Source: Armatimonadota bacterium
GTDB lineage: Bacteria > Sysuimicrobiota > Sysuimicrobiia > Sysuimicrobiales > Humicultoraceae
DNA length: 6,897 bases
Assembly (NCBI GenBank): GCA_016198805.1
Contig: JACQHU010000138.1
Location: 1-6,897 of the forward strand
Direction: 5' to 3'
The notes under the pieces are model-generated. The model was not told the origin of the DNA. It made no database searches and saw only the letters and a list, made by a program, of their open reading frames with translations. A program made the position numbers and the translations under genes. This document shows, in pieces, positions 1 through 6,292 of this stretch. The first letter of the stretch is position 1; the number at the start of each line of letters is the position of its first letter.

Positions 1-627
1 CAGGCGCTGGCGGCGGTGCTGGGCGGCACGCAGTCGCTGCACACCAACGCCCGCGACGAGGCGTTGAGCCTGCCGACCGAAGGCGCGGCCCTGCTGGCGC
101 TGCGCACCCAGCAGATCATCGCGTACGAGAGCGGGGTCGCGGCGACGGCCGATCCCCTGGCCGGGGCGTACTACGTCGAGTACCTGACCGACGAGATCGA
201 GCGGCGGGCCCGCGAGAAGATCGAGCAACTGGAATCCGCCGGCGGCGCGCTGCGCGCTATCGAGACGGGGCTGATCCAGCGCGAGGTCGCCGAGAGCGCG
301 TTCCGGGAGGCGCAGGCGGTCGAGCGCGGAGAGAAGATCGTGGTCGGCGTCAACCGCTTTCAGAGCGACAGCCCGATCCGGGCCGAAACGCTGCGCATCG
401 ACCCTGAGGTGGTGAACCGGCAGAAGGCGCGCCTGGCCCGGGTGCGGGCGGAACGCGACAGCGCGGCCGTGCAGCGCGGGCTGGCGCGCCTGGGAGACGC
501 GGCCCGAGGATCTGACAACCTGCTGCCGTACATCATTGAGGCCGTCCGCGCTTATGCGACGATCGGCGAGATCTGCGATGTCTTGCGCGGGGTCTTCACC
601 TCCTACCGCCCGCCGGTCGTGGTGTAA
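1..627 (+). CDS. Methylmalonyl-CoA mutase family catalytic (large) subunit, C-terminal part (5' truncated by window edge)
   Basis: The reading frame is open from the first base and ends at TAA 625-627, so about 208 C-terminal residues are seen. They match the end of the substrate-binding TIM barrel of adenosylcobalamin-dependent acyl-CoA mutases: GGTQSLHTNARDEALSLPTE, then the ALRTQQIIAYESGV and DPLAGAYYVE motifs. Such enzymes rearrange (2R)-methylmalonyl-CoA to succinyl-CoA or related branched acyl-CoAs in the cytoplasm. The protein stops at the end of the barrel, with no cobalamin-binding domain (no DxHxxG motif), so this is the stand-alone large-subunit type that needs a separate small B12-binding subunit. 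Residues that separate methylmalonyl-CoA from isobutyryl-CoA mutases lie upstream of the window. The nearby meaB and epimerase genes favour methylmalonyl-CoA. Family assignment is near certain; exact substrate is inferred. Confidence 0.93.
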   Translation, partial: QALAAVLGGTQSLHTNARDEALSLPTEGAALLALRTQQIIAYESGVAATADPLAGAYYVEYLTDEIERRAREKIEQLESAGGALRAIETGLIQREVAESAFREAQAVERGEKIVVGVNRFQSDSPIRAETLRIDPEVVNRQKARLARVRAERDSAAVQRGLARLGDAARGSDNLLPYIIEAVRAYATIGEICDVLRGVFTSYRPPVVV

Positions 628-632
628 CCGCC

Positions 633-1067
633 GTGGCCGGCGTGGCTGACGAACTTCCGACCGTGCGCGCGGCCATCTTCAATGCCGCGGGCGAGGTCCT
701 GCTGGTGCGCCACGCCTACGACCAGAAGCTGTGGGCGATGCCGGGTGGAGCGATGGACGAGGGCGAGTCGCCGGTCGACGCCGTCGTCCGCGAGGTCGGC
801 GAGGAAACCGGGCTCGAGGTGAAGGTGGAGGGGCTCTTCGGCGTGTACTGGGTGCGCAACCCCGACAACCTGACCCTGGCGTTCCGATGCCGGGTGACGG
901 GCGGGAGGCTCCGGGCCAATCCTGGGGAGATCCTGGAGGCGCGCTACTTCCCTACCGACGCCCTGCCCCGGCCGATCACCAGGGGTACGCTGCTGCGCGT
1001 CGCCGATGGGCGCCGGGATGGCCTGGCGGTGGTGCGGACACTGGAACGCGTGAAGTACCTGAGGTAG
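633..1067 (+). CDS. Nudix hydrolase (MutT/ADP-ribose pyrophosphatase-like)
   Basis: This 144-residue cytoplasmic protein is a single Nudix domain. The Nudix box GX5EX7REUXEEXGU is complete at residues 39-61: G39, E45, then R53-E54, E57-E58 and G60-L61, which supply the Mg2+-binding glutamates. WAMPGG just before it is the usual lead-in. Nudix enzymes cleave nucleoside diphosphates linked to another moiety; the substrate cannot be read from the sequence (NADH, ADP-ribose, oxidised nucleotides and CoA derivatives are all possible). The GTG start at 633 lies 5 nt after the mutase stop and lacks a clear Shine-Dalgarno sequence, suggesting translational coupling. GTG 642 is an alternative start. 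No link to B12 or acyl-CoA metabolism is visible beyond position. Confidence 0.9.
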   Translation: MAGVADELPTVRAAIFNAAGEVLLVRHAYDQKLWAMPGGAMDEGESPVDAVVREVGEETGLEVKVEGLFGVYWVRNPDNLTLAFRCRVTGGRLRANPGEILEARYFPTDALPRPITRGTLLRVADGRRDGLAVVRTLERVKYLR

Positions 1068-1084
1068 TGCGCCCAGGGTTCCGA

Positions 1085-1353
1085 ACCTCTGCCAAACGGC
1101 AGGAACCGAAGCCGCACCCGGTCGGCGTCGAAGACGGCCACGGCACCCTGCTGGAGTGCAGTTTCGATCTGACCGAGATTGGCGAGGAGCAGCCGAGATT
1201 AGGACCGAGATCGGGATAGGCTTTGAGGATTTCCGCTTCGGTCATTCCTTCGGCCACCATGCCCACCACCGTGGCCACGGGGATGCGAAGCCCCCTGACA
1301 CATGGGACCCCTCCCATCCTGTCCGGGTCTACTGTGATCCGTTCAAACTTCAT
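1085..1353 (-). pseudogene. Decayed DUF433 antitoxin / DUF5615 PIN-like toxin pair, fused by internal deletion
   Basis: Read on the minus strand, ATG at 1353 opens a frame whose first 51 residues (to about 1201) are a typical DUF433 antitoxin N-terminus: MKFERITVDPDRMGGVPCVR, then GLRIPVATVVGMVAEGMTEA and YPDLGP. Homology then stops. From about 1198 a different frame reads LLLANLGQIETALQQGAV, VFDADRVRLRFLPFG, the C-terminal end of a DUF5615 PIN-like toxin, whose gene normally follows DUF433. The DUF433 C-terminus (about 25 residues) and most of the toxin, including its N-terminal acidic residues, are therefore missing. A TAA at 1199-1201 interrupts the toxin frame at the junction, and no toxin stop is found near 1085; the frame runs into antisense of the Nudix gene. 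The DUF433 frame stays open to 976, so a chimeric 126-residue protein could be made, but it is probably non-functional. Confidence 0.75.
1171..1211. repeat. Short direct repeats at the toxin-antitoxin deletion junction
   Basis: CCGAGAT occurs three times in 40 bp, at 1173-1179, 1193-1199 and 1205-1211. The outer copies extend to the 9-mer GACCGAGAT (1171-1179 and 1203-1211). They sit on the point where DUF433 homology passes into DUF5615 homology, as expected for a deletion by slippage or short-homology recombination. The repeats are seen directly; the mechanism is inferred. Confidence 0.6.
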
Positions 1354-1432
1354 ACGCCGCCCCCACATCACCGGGCCGTGGCTCTCTACCTACGGCAACA
1401 TTGTATGCCAGCATGACATCTGGCGCCATGAC

Positions 1433-1462
1433 TTGAAGCCAAGCCTCCGCCACGCGTAGCAT
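1433..1462 (+). promoter_or_regulatory. Possible promoter upstream of meaB
   Basis: TTGAAG (1433-1438) and TAGCAT (1457-1462) are separated by 18 bp; each matches its sigma-70 consensus at four of six positions. Transcription would start about 1469, only a few bases before the meaB ATG at 1472, giving a leaderless or nearly leaderless mRNA. The 118 bp from 1354 to 1471 hold no gene and separate two divergent starts (the decayed antitoxin and meaB), so a meaB promoter is expected here. The match is weak. Confidence 0.3.
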
Positions 1463-1471
1463 GGTAGGGAA

Positions 1472-2419
1472 ATGCATCACGAACCCGCTCACCAACTCGT
1501 CGCCGACGTCGTCGCCGGATCCTCTCAGGCCGCCGCCCGCCTGATCTCCCTGGTCGAGAACAACGGCGCGGGGGCCACCGACGCACTGCGAGCGCTGTTT
1601 CCCTACACGGGACGAGCCCACGTTGTCGGGATCACCGGCCCCCCCGGTTCCGGCAAGAGCACGCTGGTCAACGCAGCGATCCTGGGCCTGCGGCGTGACG
1701 GCCAGCGGGTCGGCGTTGTCGCGGTCGACCCTACCAGCCCGTTCACCGGCGGCGCGCTGCTCGGCGATCGCATCCGCATGCAGGACCACAGCACCGACCC
1801 CGAGGTCTTCGTCCGCTCCATGGCCACGCGCGGCAGCCTGGGCGGGATCGCGCCGGCCACCGGTGACGCCGTCGCGGTGCTGGACGCCTGGGGCGCGGCA
1901 ACGGTCTTCGTCGAGACCGTGGGCACCGGGCAGGCCGAGGTCGATGTCGTGGCCGCCTCGGACACCGTCGCGGTCGTGACCATGCCGGGGATGGGCGATG
2001 CGGTCCAGACGCTGAAGGCCGGGGTGATGGAGATCGGCGACCTGTTCGTGGTCAACAAAGCCGACCGGCCCGATGCCGACCGGACGGTGACGGACCTGAA
2101 GATGACGCTCGGGTTCGCCTCCCGGGAAGCCTGGCGGCCGCCCGTGCTGACGACCATCGCCACCACCGGCGAAGGCGTGGGCCAGATGCTCGCCGCCATC
2201 GCCGACCACCGGCGGTACCTGGAGAGCAGCGGCGGCCTGCAGGCGCGCCGGCGGATGCGGTGGCGCCGCGAGATTCTGCGCATCGCGGAATCCCGGCTGC
2301 GTGCCCGGTTCCTCGACGGTGCCGCGGGGGCCGCGCTGGACGCGCTGGTGGACCAGGTGGCCTCCGGCGCCCTCGACCCGCACGCCGCCGCCGACCGGCT
2401 GCTGGGCGAGACGTCCTAG
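1472..2419 (+). CDS. meaB: MeaB/ArgK-type GTPase, chaperone of methylmalonyl-CoA mutase
   Basis: This 315-residue G3E-family P-loop GTPase has the normal length and domain order of MeaB (human MMAA). Walker A is GPPGSGKST at residues 56-64. The family segment DPTSPFTGGALLGDR is at 86-100, ETVGTGQ at 148-154 corresponds to the G3/switch region, and NKAD at 195-198 gives guanine specificity. The helical C-terminal part (about 240-315) corresponds to the dimerisation region. MeaB binds the mutase, gates transfer of adenosylcobalamin into it and ejects inactivated cofactor at the cost of GTP. Its place beside a mutase and an epimerase supports this role over the old ArgK/LAO-transport label. The Shine-Dalgarno is poor (TAGGGA just upstream). 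The stop is directly followed by the epimerase ATG. Confidence 0.95.
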   Translation: MHHEPAHQLVADVVAGSSQAAARLISLVENNGAGATDALRALFPYTGRAHVVGITGPPGSGKSTLVNAAILGLRRDGQRVGVVAVDPTSPFTGGALLGDRIRMQDHSTDPEVFVRSMATRGSLGGIAPATGDAVAVLDAWGAATVFVETVGTGQAEVDVVAASDTVAVVTMPGMGDAVQTLKAGVMEIGDLFVVNKADRPDADRTVTDLKMTLGFASREAWRPPVLTTIATTGEGVGQMLAAIADHRRYLESSGGLQARRRMRWRREILRIAESRLRARFLDGAAGAALDALVDQVASGALDPHAAADRLLGETS

Positions 2420-2839
2420 ATGGCCGGCTGGCCACCGCGCCAGATGCACCACATCGGGATTGCAGTTCGGAGCATCGCGCAGGCGAGCCGCTTCTACCGC
2501 GAGGCCCTGGGGCTGACGATCGGGAAGCACGAAGCGCTGCCGCATGCCGGCGTGACCGTGGCGTTTGTCGAGACGGGCGGCGTGCCCATTGAGTTGCTGG
2601 AGCCGCTCGGCCCCGAAGGACCGATCGCGCGCTTCCTTGAGAGACGGGGAGAGGGCATCCATCACATCGCGCTGGCCGTGGATGATGTCGCGTTCGCGCT
2701 GGAGCAGGCGCGTCGCGCTGGCCTCACCCCCGTCGATGCGACACCGAGGCCCGGTGCCCACGGCACGCGCGTCGCGTTTCTGCATCCGCGTGACACCCAT
2801 GGCATACTCATTGAGTTCGTTGAGGACGCGCGCGGCTGA
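2420..2839 (+). CDS. mce: Methylmalonyl-CoA epimerase (VOC/glyoxalase fold)
   Basis: This 139-residue protein has two vicinal-oxygen-chelate modules. The first starts at HHIGIAV (10-16) and the second at HHIALAV (81-87). By family alignment the divalent-metal ligands are H11, E58 (in IELLEP), H82 and E132 (in ILIEF); all are present. The enzyme interconverts (2S)- and (2R)-methylmalonyl-CoA, supplying the epimer used by the mutase when propionyl-CoA is assimilated. Length is normal. The ATG abuts the meaB TAG with no gap, so the two are almost certainly co-translated. M9 (ATG 2444) is an alternative start that would keep the metal site. Nothing resembling a strong terminator follows before the next promoter. 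Confidence 0.94.
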   Translation: MAGWPPRQMHHIGIAVRSIAQASRFYREALGLTIGKHEALPHAGVTVAFVETGGVPIELLEPLGPEGPIARFLERRGEGIHHIALAVDDVAFALEQARRAGLTPVDATPRPGAHGTRVAFLHPRDTHGILIEFVEDARG

Positions 2840-2896
2840 CCGAACCCACCGGTATGTCCTGAGGCGACGGACGTCATGTGATGATGTGCTCAAGCG

Positions 2897-2925
2897 TTGC
2901 CTTCTCCCTGCTGACCCGCTATAAT
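2897..2925 (+). promoter_or_regulatory. Sigma-70-type promoter for the yabE-like/ksgA operon
   Basis: The -10 is a perfect TATAAT (2920-2925) and the -35 is TTGCCT (2897-2902, four of six), with an optimal 17-bp spacer. The site stands in a gap between genes, 58 bp after the epimerase stop, in otherwise very GC-rich DNA. The predicted transcription start is about 2932, leaving a leader of about 124 nt before the next gene. Confidence 0.85.
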
Positions 2926-2931
2926 TCGTAG

Positions 2932-3055
2932 CGTTTCCCAACAACTCTCTTGGACGGCGCCCTGAGCCGGGGGGCAGTCCCGCACATTCAATCAGCCTCG
3001 TTTCGCATTCCCGGCGTGAGTGTGTCCTGATGTTCCGCAACAGGAGGTGGGAAAG
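2932..3055 (+). promoter_or_regulatory. Structured 5' leader with Shine-Dalgarno-sequestering hairpin (candidate riboregulator)
   Basis: Hand folding gives four helices that fit together. The closing helix is TTTCCCA 2934-2940 with TGGGAAA 3048-3054. Hairpin I pairs GGAC 2952-2955 with GTCC 2977-2980, and inside it GCCCT 2959-2963 with GGGGC 2971-2975. Hairpin II pairs CACATTC 2983-2989 with GAGTGTG 3018-3024 (one G-U). Hairpin III pairs TCCTG 3025-3029 with CAGGA 3041-3045, covering part of the Shine-Dalgarno. The closing helix begins at the predicted RNA 5' end and ends beside the start codon, as in translational riboswitches. No known class is recognised. The pairings are seen; their stability and function are not tested. 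Confidence 0.45.
3042..3049 (+). promoter_or_regulatory. Strong Shine-Dalgarno fixing the GTG start at 3056
   Basis: AGGAGGTG is almost a full anti-Shine-Dalgarno complement and lies 6 nt before GTG 3056. This selects 3056 over the in-frame upstream GTG at 3020, and it puts the membrane anchor at the usual distance from the N-terminus. Confidence 0.85.
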
Positions 3056-4078
3056 GTGCGTGTCTTTCGGCGACCCTGGCTGCCCATGGAGATCATCGTC
3101 GTCGTGACGATCGCCATCGGCGCAGCCGCGTACGCGCATCTTCCCAAGACCGTCGTGCTCCGGACCGGGACCGGTGAGCAGGTCATGCTGACCTTCCAGC
3201 CCACGGTCGGTGATGTATTGAAGGAAGCGAAGATCTCGCTGGGCCCTCACGACCGCGTGATTCCCGCGCAGGCGAGCCGCCTCACCTCCGGCTTCACCAT
3301 CGAGGTGCGCCGCGGGTTTCCGGTGAAACTCCTGGCGGACGGGCGCGAGCGTACCGTCATGACCACGGCCGCAAGCGTGGACGAGTTCATCCACGAGCGC
3401 CCCGCCGGGGTGCACGTCCGGCCGCAGGACCACATCTATCCGGCGCCTGAGACGCGCCTGTGGTCCCGCGCCACGGTCCGCGTCGTCCGCATCGAGACCC
3501 GGATCGTCGAGCGGACCGAGCGGCTGCGGTACGCCAGCGTGGCGAAGCCTGACAACACGCTGCCCCGCGGCCTCACCCGCCTGGTGCAGCCCGGGCGCCC
3601 CGGGGTCCGCGTCCGCCGGATCGCCATCACCACCGCCGACGGCGTGGTGGTGGACCGGCGGGAGGTCGGGACCGTGCTGGTCGCGCCCCCGCAGGCCCGC
3701 ATCCTGCAGGTCGGCACCCGGCGCCAGTTCGCCTCCCGCGGGGAGTTCGCGGGCAAGGAGATCATCCACATGGAGGCCACCGGGTACGCCCCGTGGACCG
3801 GCAAGGGCGTCGACGACATCACGTCCATCGGGATGAAGGCCGGCTACGGCGTCGTCGCCGTGGATCCCACCGTCATCCCGCTGCGGTCGATCCTCTTCAT
3901 CGAGGGCTACGGGCAGGCCATCGCCGGCGATGTCGGCGGCGCCATTAAAGGCCACCGGATCGACCTGGGATTCAATACCGCCCGCGAGGCATTGCGGTTC
4001 GGCCGCCGCCCCGTGCGCGTGTACATCCTGTCCACCCCGCCGCCGCGCCCGTCCACGCCGACGGCCCGTACGCGCTAG
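3056..4078 (+). CDS. YabE-like cell-wall protein: membrane anchor, two DUF348, G5 and 3D domains
   Basis: The 340-residue product begins with a short basic stretch (MRVFRRPW) and a hydrophobic segment at about 11-29, a membrane anchor or uncleaved signal. Two ubiquitin-like DUF348 repeats follow (about 32-87 and 88-140), then a G5-type region (about 141-220). The C-terminal 3D domain (about 236-326) is a double-psi beta-barrel related to MltA-type lytic transglycosylases. Its three name-giving aspartates are present: D270 in VAVDP, D292 in GDVGG and D303 in RIDLGF. The tail after 326 is proline-rich. Such proteins act outside the membrane and are thought to cleave or remodel peptidoglycan; activity here is inferred. 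The neighbouring ksgA matches both yabE-rnmV-ksgA of Bacillus and rpfB-ksgA of Actinobacteria. ksgA begins 8 nt downstream, probably on the same mRNA. Confidence 0.9.
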   Translation: MRVFRRPWLPMEIIVVVTIAIGAAAYAHLPKTVVLRTGTGEQVMLTFQPTVGDVLKEAKISLGPHDRVIPAQASRLTSGFTIEVRRGFPVKLLADGRERTVMTTAASVDEFIHERPAGVHVRPQDHIYPAPETRLWSRATVRVVRIETRIVERTERLRYASVAKPDNTLPRGLTRLVQPGRPGVRVRRIAITTADGVVVDRREVGTVLVAPPQARILQVGTRRQFASRGEFAGKEIIHMEATGYAPWTGKGVDDITSIGMKAGYGVVAVDPTVIPLRSILFIEGYGQAIAGDVGGAIKGHRIDLGFNTAREALRFGRRPVRVYILSTPPPRPSTPTARTR

Positions 4079-4086
4079 ACCGTCCC

Positions 4087-4983
4087 TTGGCGGACCGCTC
4101 ACCGCCAGTCTCTCAACCCGCCCTGGACCTGACCTCCCTTGACCTTGCCACCCGGGATGGCGTGCGCACGGCGCTGGCAGCCTTCGACCTGCGCCTGCGG
4201 CCTGCCCGCGGCCAGCACTTCCTGACAAGCCGCCGCATCCTCGACCGCATCCTGGACGCCTCTGCGCTCACCCCTGACGATGTGGTGCTGGAGGTCGGCG
4301 CCGGCATCGGCACGCTTACCGTGGCGCTGGCCCGCACCGGCGCCCAGGTCATCACCGTGGAAGTGGACGCCCGGTTCATCCCGCTGCTGCGGGCGGTCTG
4401 CGCCCCCTACCCGCGGGTGCGCATCCTCCACGCCGACGCCATGGGCCTTACGCCTGGGATGCTTCCCGCCGTCCCCACGAAGGTCGTGGCCAACCTGCCG
4501 TACTCCATCGCCTCGCCCCTGCTGGTCAGGCTGCTCGAAGCCCGCCTCGGGCGCCGGCTGGTCGTGATGGTGCAGGAAGAGGTCGCCCGGCGCCTGGCCG
4601 CGCGCCCGGACAGCAAGACCTACGGGCTGCTGTCGGTGATGGTGCAGGCCTACGCGACCCCGCAGATCGTGGCCCTGGTCCCCCGCACGGCGTTTTATCC
4701 CGCACCCCAGGTACGCTCGGCCATCGTCCGGCTGGATGCCAGGGACCGTTTTCCCCTGCCGGAGGACCGGCTGCCGGCGCTGGTAGAGGTGGCGCGGGCG
4801 GCCTTCGGGCAGCGGCGAAAGATGCTGCGGAGCGCGCTGCAGCGGGTGGCAGGCCGGCCGCGTCCGGCCGAGACCGTCGAGGCGCTCTGCCGGAAGGCCG
4901 GCATTGACCCGCGCCGCCGCGGCGAGAGCCTCTCCCTCGAGGAATTCGCGCGCCTGACGGTGGCGTTCGGCAGCAGGGAATAA
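4087..4983 (+). CDS. rsmA: 16S rRNA (adenine1518-N6/adenine1519-N6)-dimethyltransferase
   Basis: KsgA/RsmA uses S-adenosylmethionine to dimethylate two adjacent adenines in the 3'-terminal hairpin of 16S rRNA late in 30S assembly. All landmarks are present in 298 residues: GQHFL (42-46), SAM motif I EVGAGIG (69-75), the acidic residue after strand 2 in VEVDARF (91-97), catalytic motif IV NLPYS (136-140), FYPAPQVRS (203-211), QRRKMLR (242-248) and the C-terminal RGESLSLEEFARL (278-290). The start is uncertain. TTG 4087 gives an N-terminus somewhat longer than usual and has no clear Shine-Dalgarno; GTG 4159 would remove 24 residues, including part of the usual leader helix. With 8 nt after the upstream gene, translation is probably coupled. 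Confidence 0.96.
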   Translation: MADRSPPVSQPALDLTSLDLATRDGVRTALAAFDLRLRPARGQHFLTSRRILDRILDASALTPDDVVLEVGAGIGTLTVALARTGAQVITVEVDARFIPLLRAVCAPYPRVRILHADAMGLTPGMLPAVPTKVVANLPYSIASPLLVRLLEARLGRRLVVMVQEEVARRLAARPDSKTYGLLSVMVQAYATPQIVALVPRTAFYPAPQVRSAIVRLDARDRFPLPEDRLPALVEVARAAFGQRRKMLRSALQRVAGRPRPAETVEALCRKAGIDPRRRGESLSLEEFARLTVAFGSRE

Positions 4984-5028
4984 GATAATAATGCCGGGAA
5001 CAGGCCCGTGGGGGGAGACGGCATCACC

Positions 5029-5033
5029 GGAGG
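5029..5033 (+). promoter_or_regulatory. Shine-Dalgarno choosing the ATG at 5039
   Basis: GGAGG lies 5 nt before ATG 5039. The in-frame ATG at 4991 has no such site, and the 16 residues it would add are proline/glycine-rich and unlike the family. An AT-rich stretch at 4981-4991 contains GATAAT (4984-4989), a possible -10, but no matching -35 is seen, so a separate promoter is unproven. Confidence 0.75.
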
Positions 5034-5038
5034 CACCG

Positions 5039-6292
5039 ATGATCGACTACGAGGCGTTCTATGCCACCAACACGCGATCAGCCGAACGTTCCCTCATCCG
5101 TGAACTGCTGAAAGTCTCCCGGACGGGGAAGGCGATGATCTCCTTCGCCGGCGGCTTCCCCGATCCGGCCACCTTTCCCGTCGCCGAACTGAAGGAGGTC
5201 ACGCAGGACGTCCTGGCCACCGGCGCCGCCCTCGCGCTGCAGTACGGGCCGACCGAGGGCGACCCCAACCTCCGGGATGAGCTCGTCAAGTGGATGGCCA
5301 AAGACGGCATCACCACGCGACGGGACAACATCCTGGTGACGACCAGTTCGCAGCAGGCCCTCGACCTGGTGGGAAAGGTATTCCTGGACCCCGGCGATGT
5401 CGTGGTGGTGGAACTGCCGTCGTACCTGGGCGGCCTCCAGGCGTTCCGGGCCTACGGCGCGGAGATGGTGGGGGTCATCCAGGACGACGACGGGATCGAC
5501 ACCAACCTGCTGGCCGACGCCCTGTTGCGGCTGCGCCGCCAGCGTCGGCGCCCGAAGTTCCTCTATGCCGTTCCGGACTTCCAGAATCCCTCAGGGATCA
5601 CCTGGACGCGCCAGCGCCGGGAACGGCTGCTGGTCCTCGCCCGGGAATTCGAGTGCCTGGTGGTCGAGGACAACCCGTACCGCGAACTGCGGTTCTCCGG
5701 GACGGCGCCGCCCCCGATCTTTGCCCTGGACGGCGAGGCCCGGACGATCTACCTCTCAACCTTCAGCAAGACCCTGGCTCCCGGCCTGCGCATCGGGTGG
5801 ATCGCCGGTCCCGAACCGGTGATCGCCCAGTGCGTGACCGTGAAGCAGGCGATGGACCTGTGCAGCCCGTCGTTCACGCAGGCGATCGCCGCCGCGCTGC
5901 TGCGGCGCGGCGACCTGCTGCGGCGGCTGCCCGACACCGTCACCCTGTACGGCCGCAAGCGCGAGGTGATGCTGGAAGCGCTGGAGCGAGAGATGCCGGC
6001 GGGCGTGACCTGGACGCGCCCGGAGGGTGGGCTGTTCCTCTGGGTGCGCCTCCCAGACGGCATGGACACCGGCGCCATGCTGCGCGAGGCAGTAGAGGAA
6101 GGGGTGATGTATGTCCCGGGCCAGCCGTTCCATGCCGACGGCGGCGGGCGCAACGCCATGCGGCTGAACTTCTCGTATCCGTCGGAGTCGGAAATCCGCG
6201 ACGGCATCGCGCGTCTTGCGCGTCTCGTGACGCGTCATCTGCCGGCGCCTGTCCACACGATCCACAGGAGGGGAACGAGCGTTTCGGATTGA
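5039..6292 (+). CDS. Class I/II PLP-dependent aminotransferase, LysN/KAT II type
   Basis: The 417-residue cytoplasmic enzyme is a complete fold-type I aminotransferase. Visible landmarks are the substrate-side motif ISFAGGFPDP (34-43), QYGPTEGDPNLR (68-79), PDFQNPSG (179-186, N183 near the cofactor), EDNPY (210-214, D211 facing the pyridine nitrogen), SKTLAPGLRIGW (243-254) with Schiff-base lysine K244, and MRLNFSY (374-380) with R375 for the substrate carboxylate. This set is typical of the 2-aminoadipate/kynurenine/aromatic amino acid transaminase group related to Thermus LysN. Substrate cannot be fixed: 2-aminoadipate, branched-chain or aromatic amino acids are all possible, and no lysine-biosynthesis gene is adjacent. 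It begins 55 nt after ksgA and may be read through from that operon. Its last codons overlap a promoter for the downstream RNA candidate. Confidence 0.92.
   Translation: MIDYEAFYATNTRSAERSLIRELLKVSRTGKAMISFAGGFPDPATFPVAELKEVTQDVLATGAALALQYGPTEGDPNLRDELVKWMAKDGITTRRDNILVTTSSQQALDLVGKVFLDPGDVVVVELPSYLGGLQAFRAYGAEMVGVIQDDDGIDTNLLADALLRLRRQRRRPKFLYAVPDFQNPSGITWTRQRRERLLVLAREFECLVVEDNPYRELRFSGTAPPPIFALDGEARTIYLSTFSKTLAPGLRIGWIAGPEPVIAQCVTVKQAMDLCSPSFTQAIAAALLRRGDLLRRLPDTVTLYGRKREVMLEALEREMPAGVTWTRPEGGLFLWVRLPDGMDTGAMLREAVEEGVMYVPGQPFHADGGGRNAMRLNFSYPSESEIRDGIARLARLVTRHLPAPVHTIHRRGTSVSD

Noticed and set aside
1077..1107. Hairpin after the Nudix stop (GGTTC/GAACC outer, CTGCC/GGCAG inner) as a terminator
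   Set aside because: It has no T-tract, has a large asymmetric bulge, and lies inside the toxin remnant, where chance pairing in GC-rich coding DNA is likely.
976..1371. Intact 131-residue DUF433-domain protein
   Set aside because: Residues after about 1201 do not match DUF433, and a second frame carries the toxin C-terminus there; GTG/ATG starts at 1371/1368 add only residues not seen in the family.
2952..3010. c-di-AMP (ydaO-yuaA) riboswitch in the leader, suggested by GAGCCGGGG and TCAGCCTCGT fragments
   Set aside because: The highly conserved GGGGUGAAUC segment and the full 3' signature are missing, and the distances do not fit the class. Kept only as a generic structured leader.
1343..4228. 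Very long minus-strand open frame (about 960 codons) across meaB, mce, the leader and the YabE-like gene
   Set aside because: It is antisense to four well-supported genes, its translation is low-complexity Arg/Gly/Ala/His-rich with no recognisable domain, and it crosses gene boundaries. This is an effect of high GC at third codon positions.
4991..5038. Upstream ATG start for the aminotransferase
   Set aside because: No Shine-Dalgarno is present and the added residues are unlike the family; the GGAGG-preceded ATG at 5039 is better.
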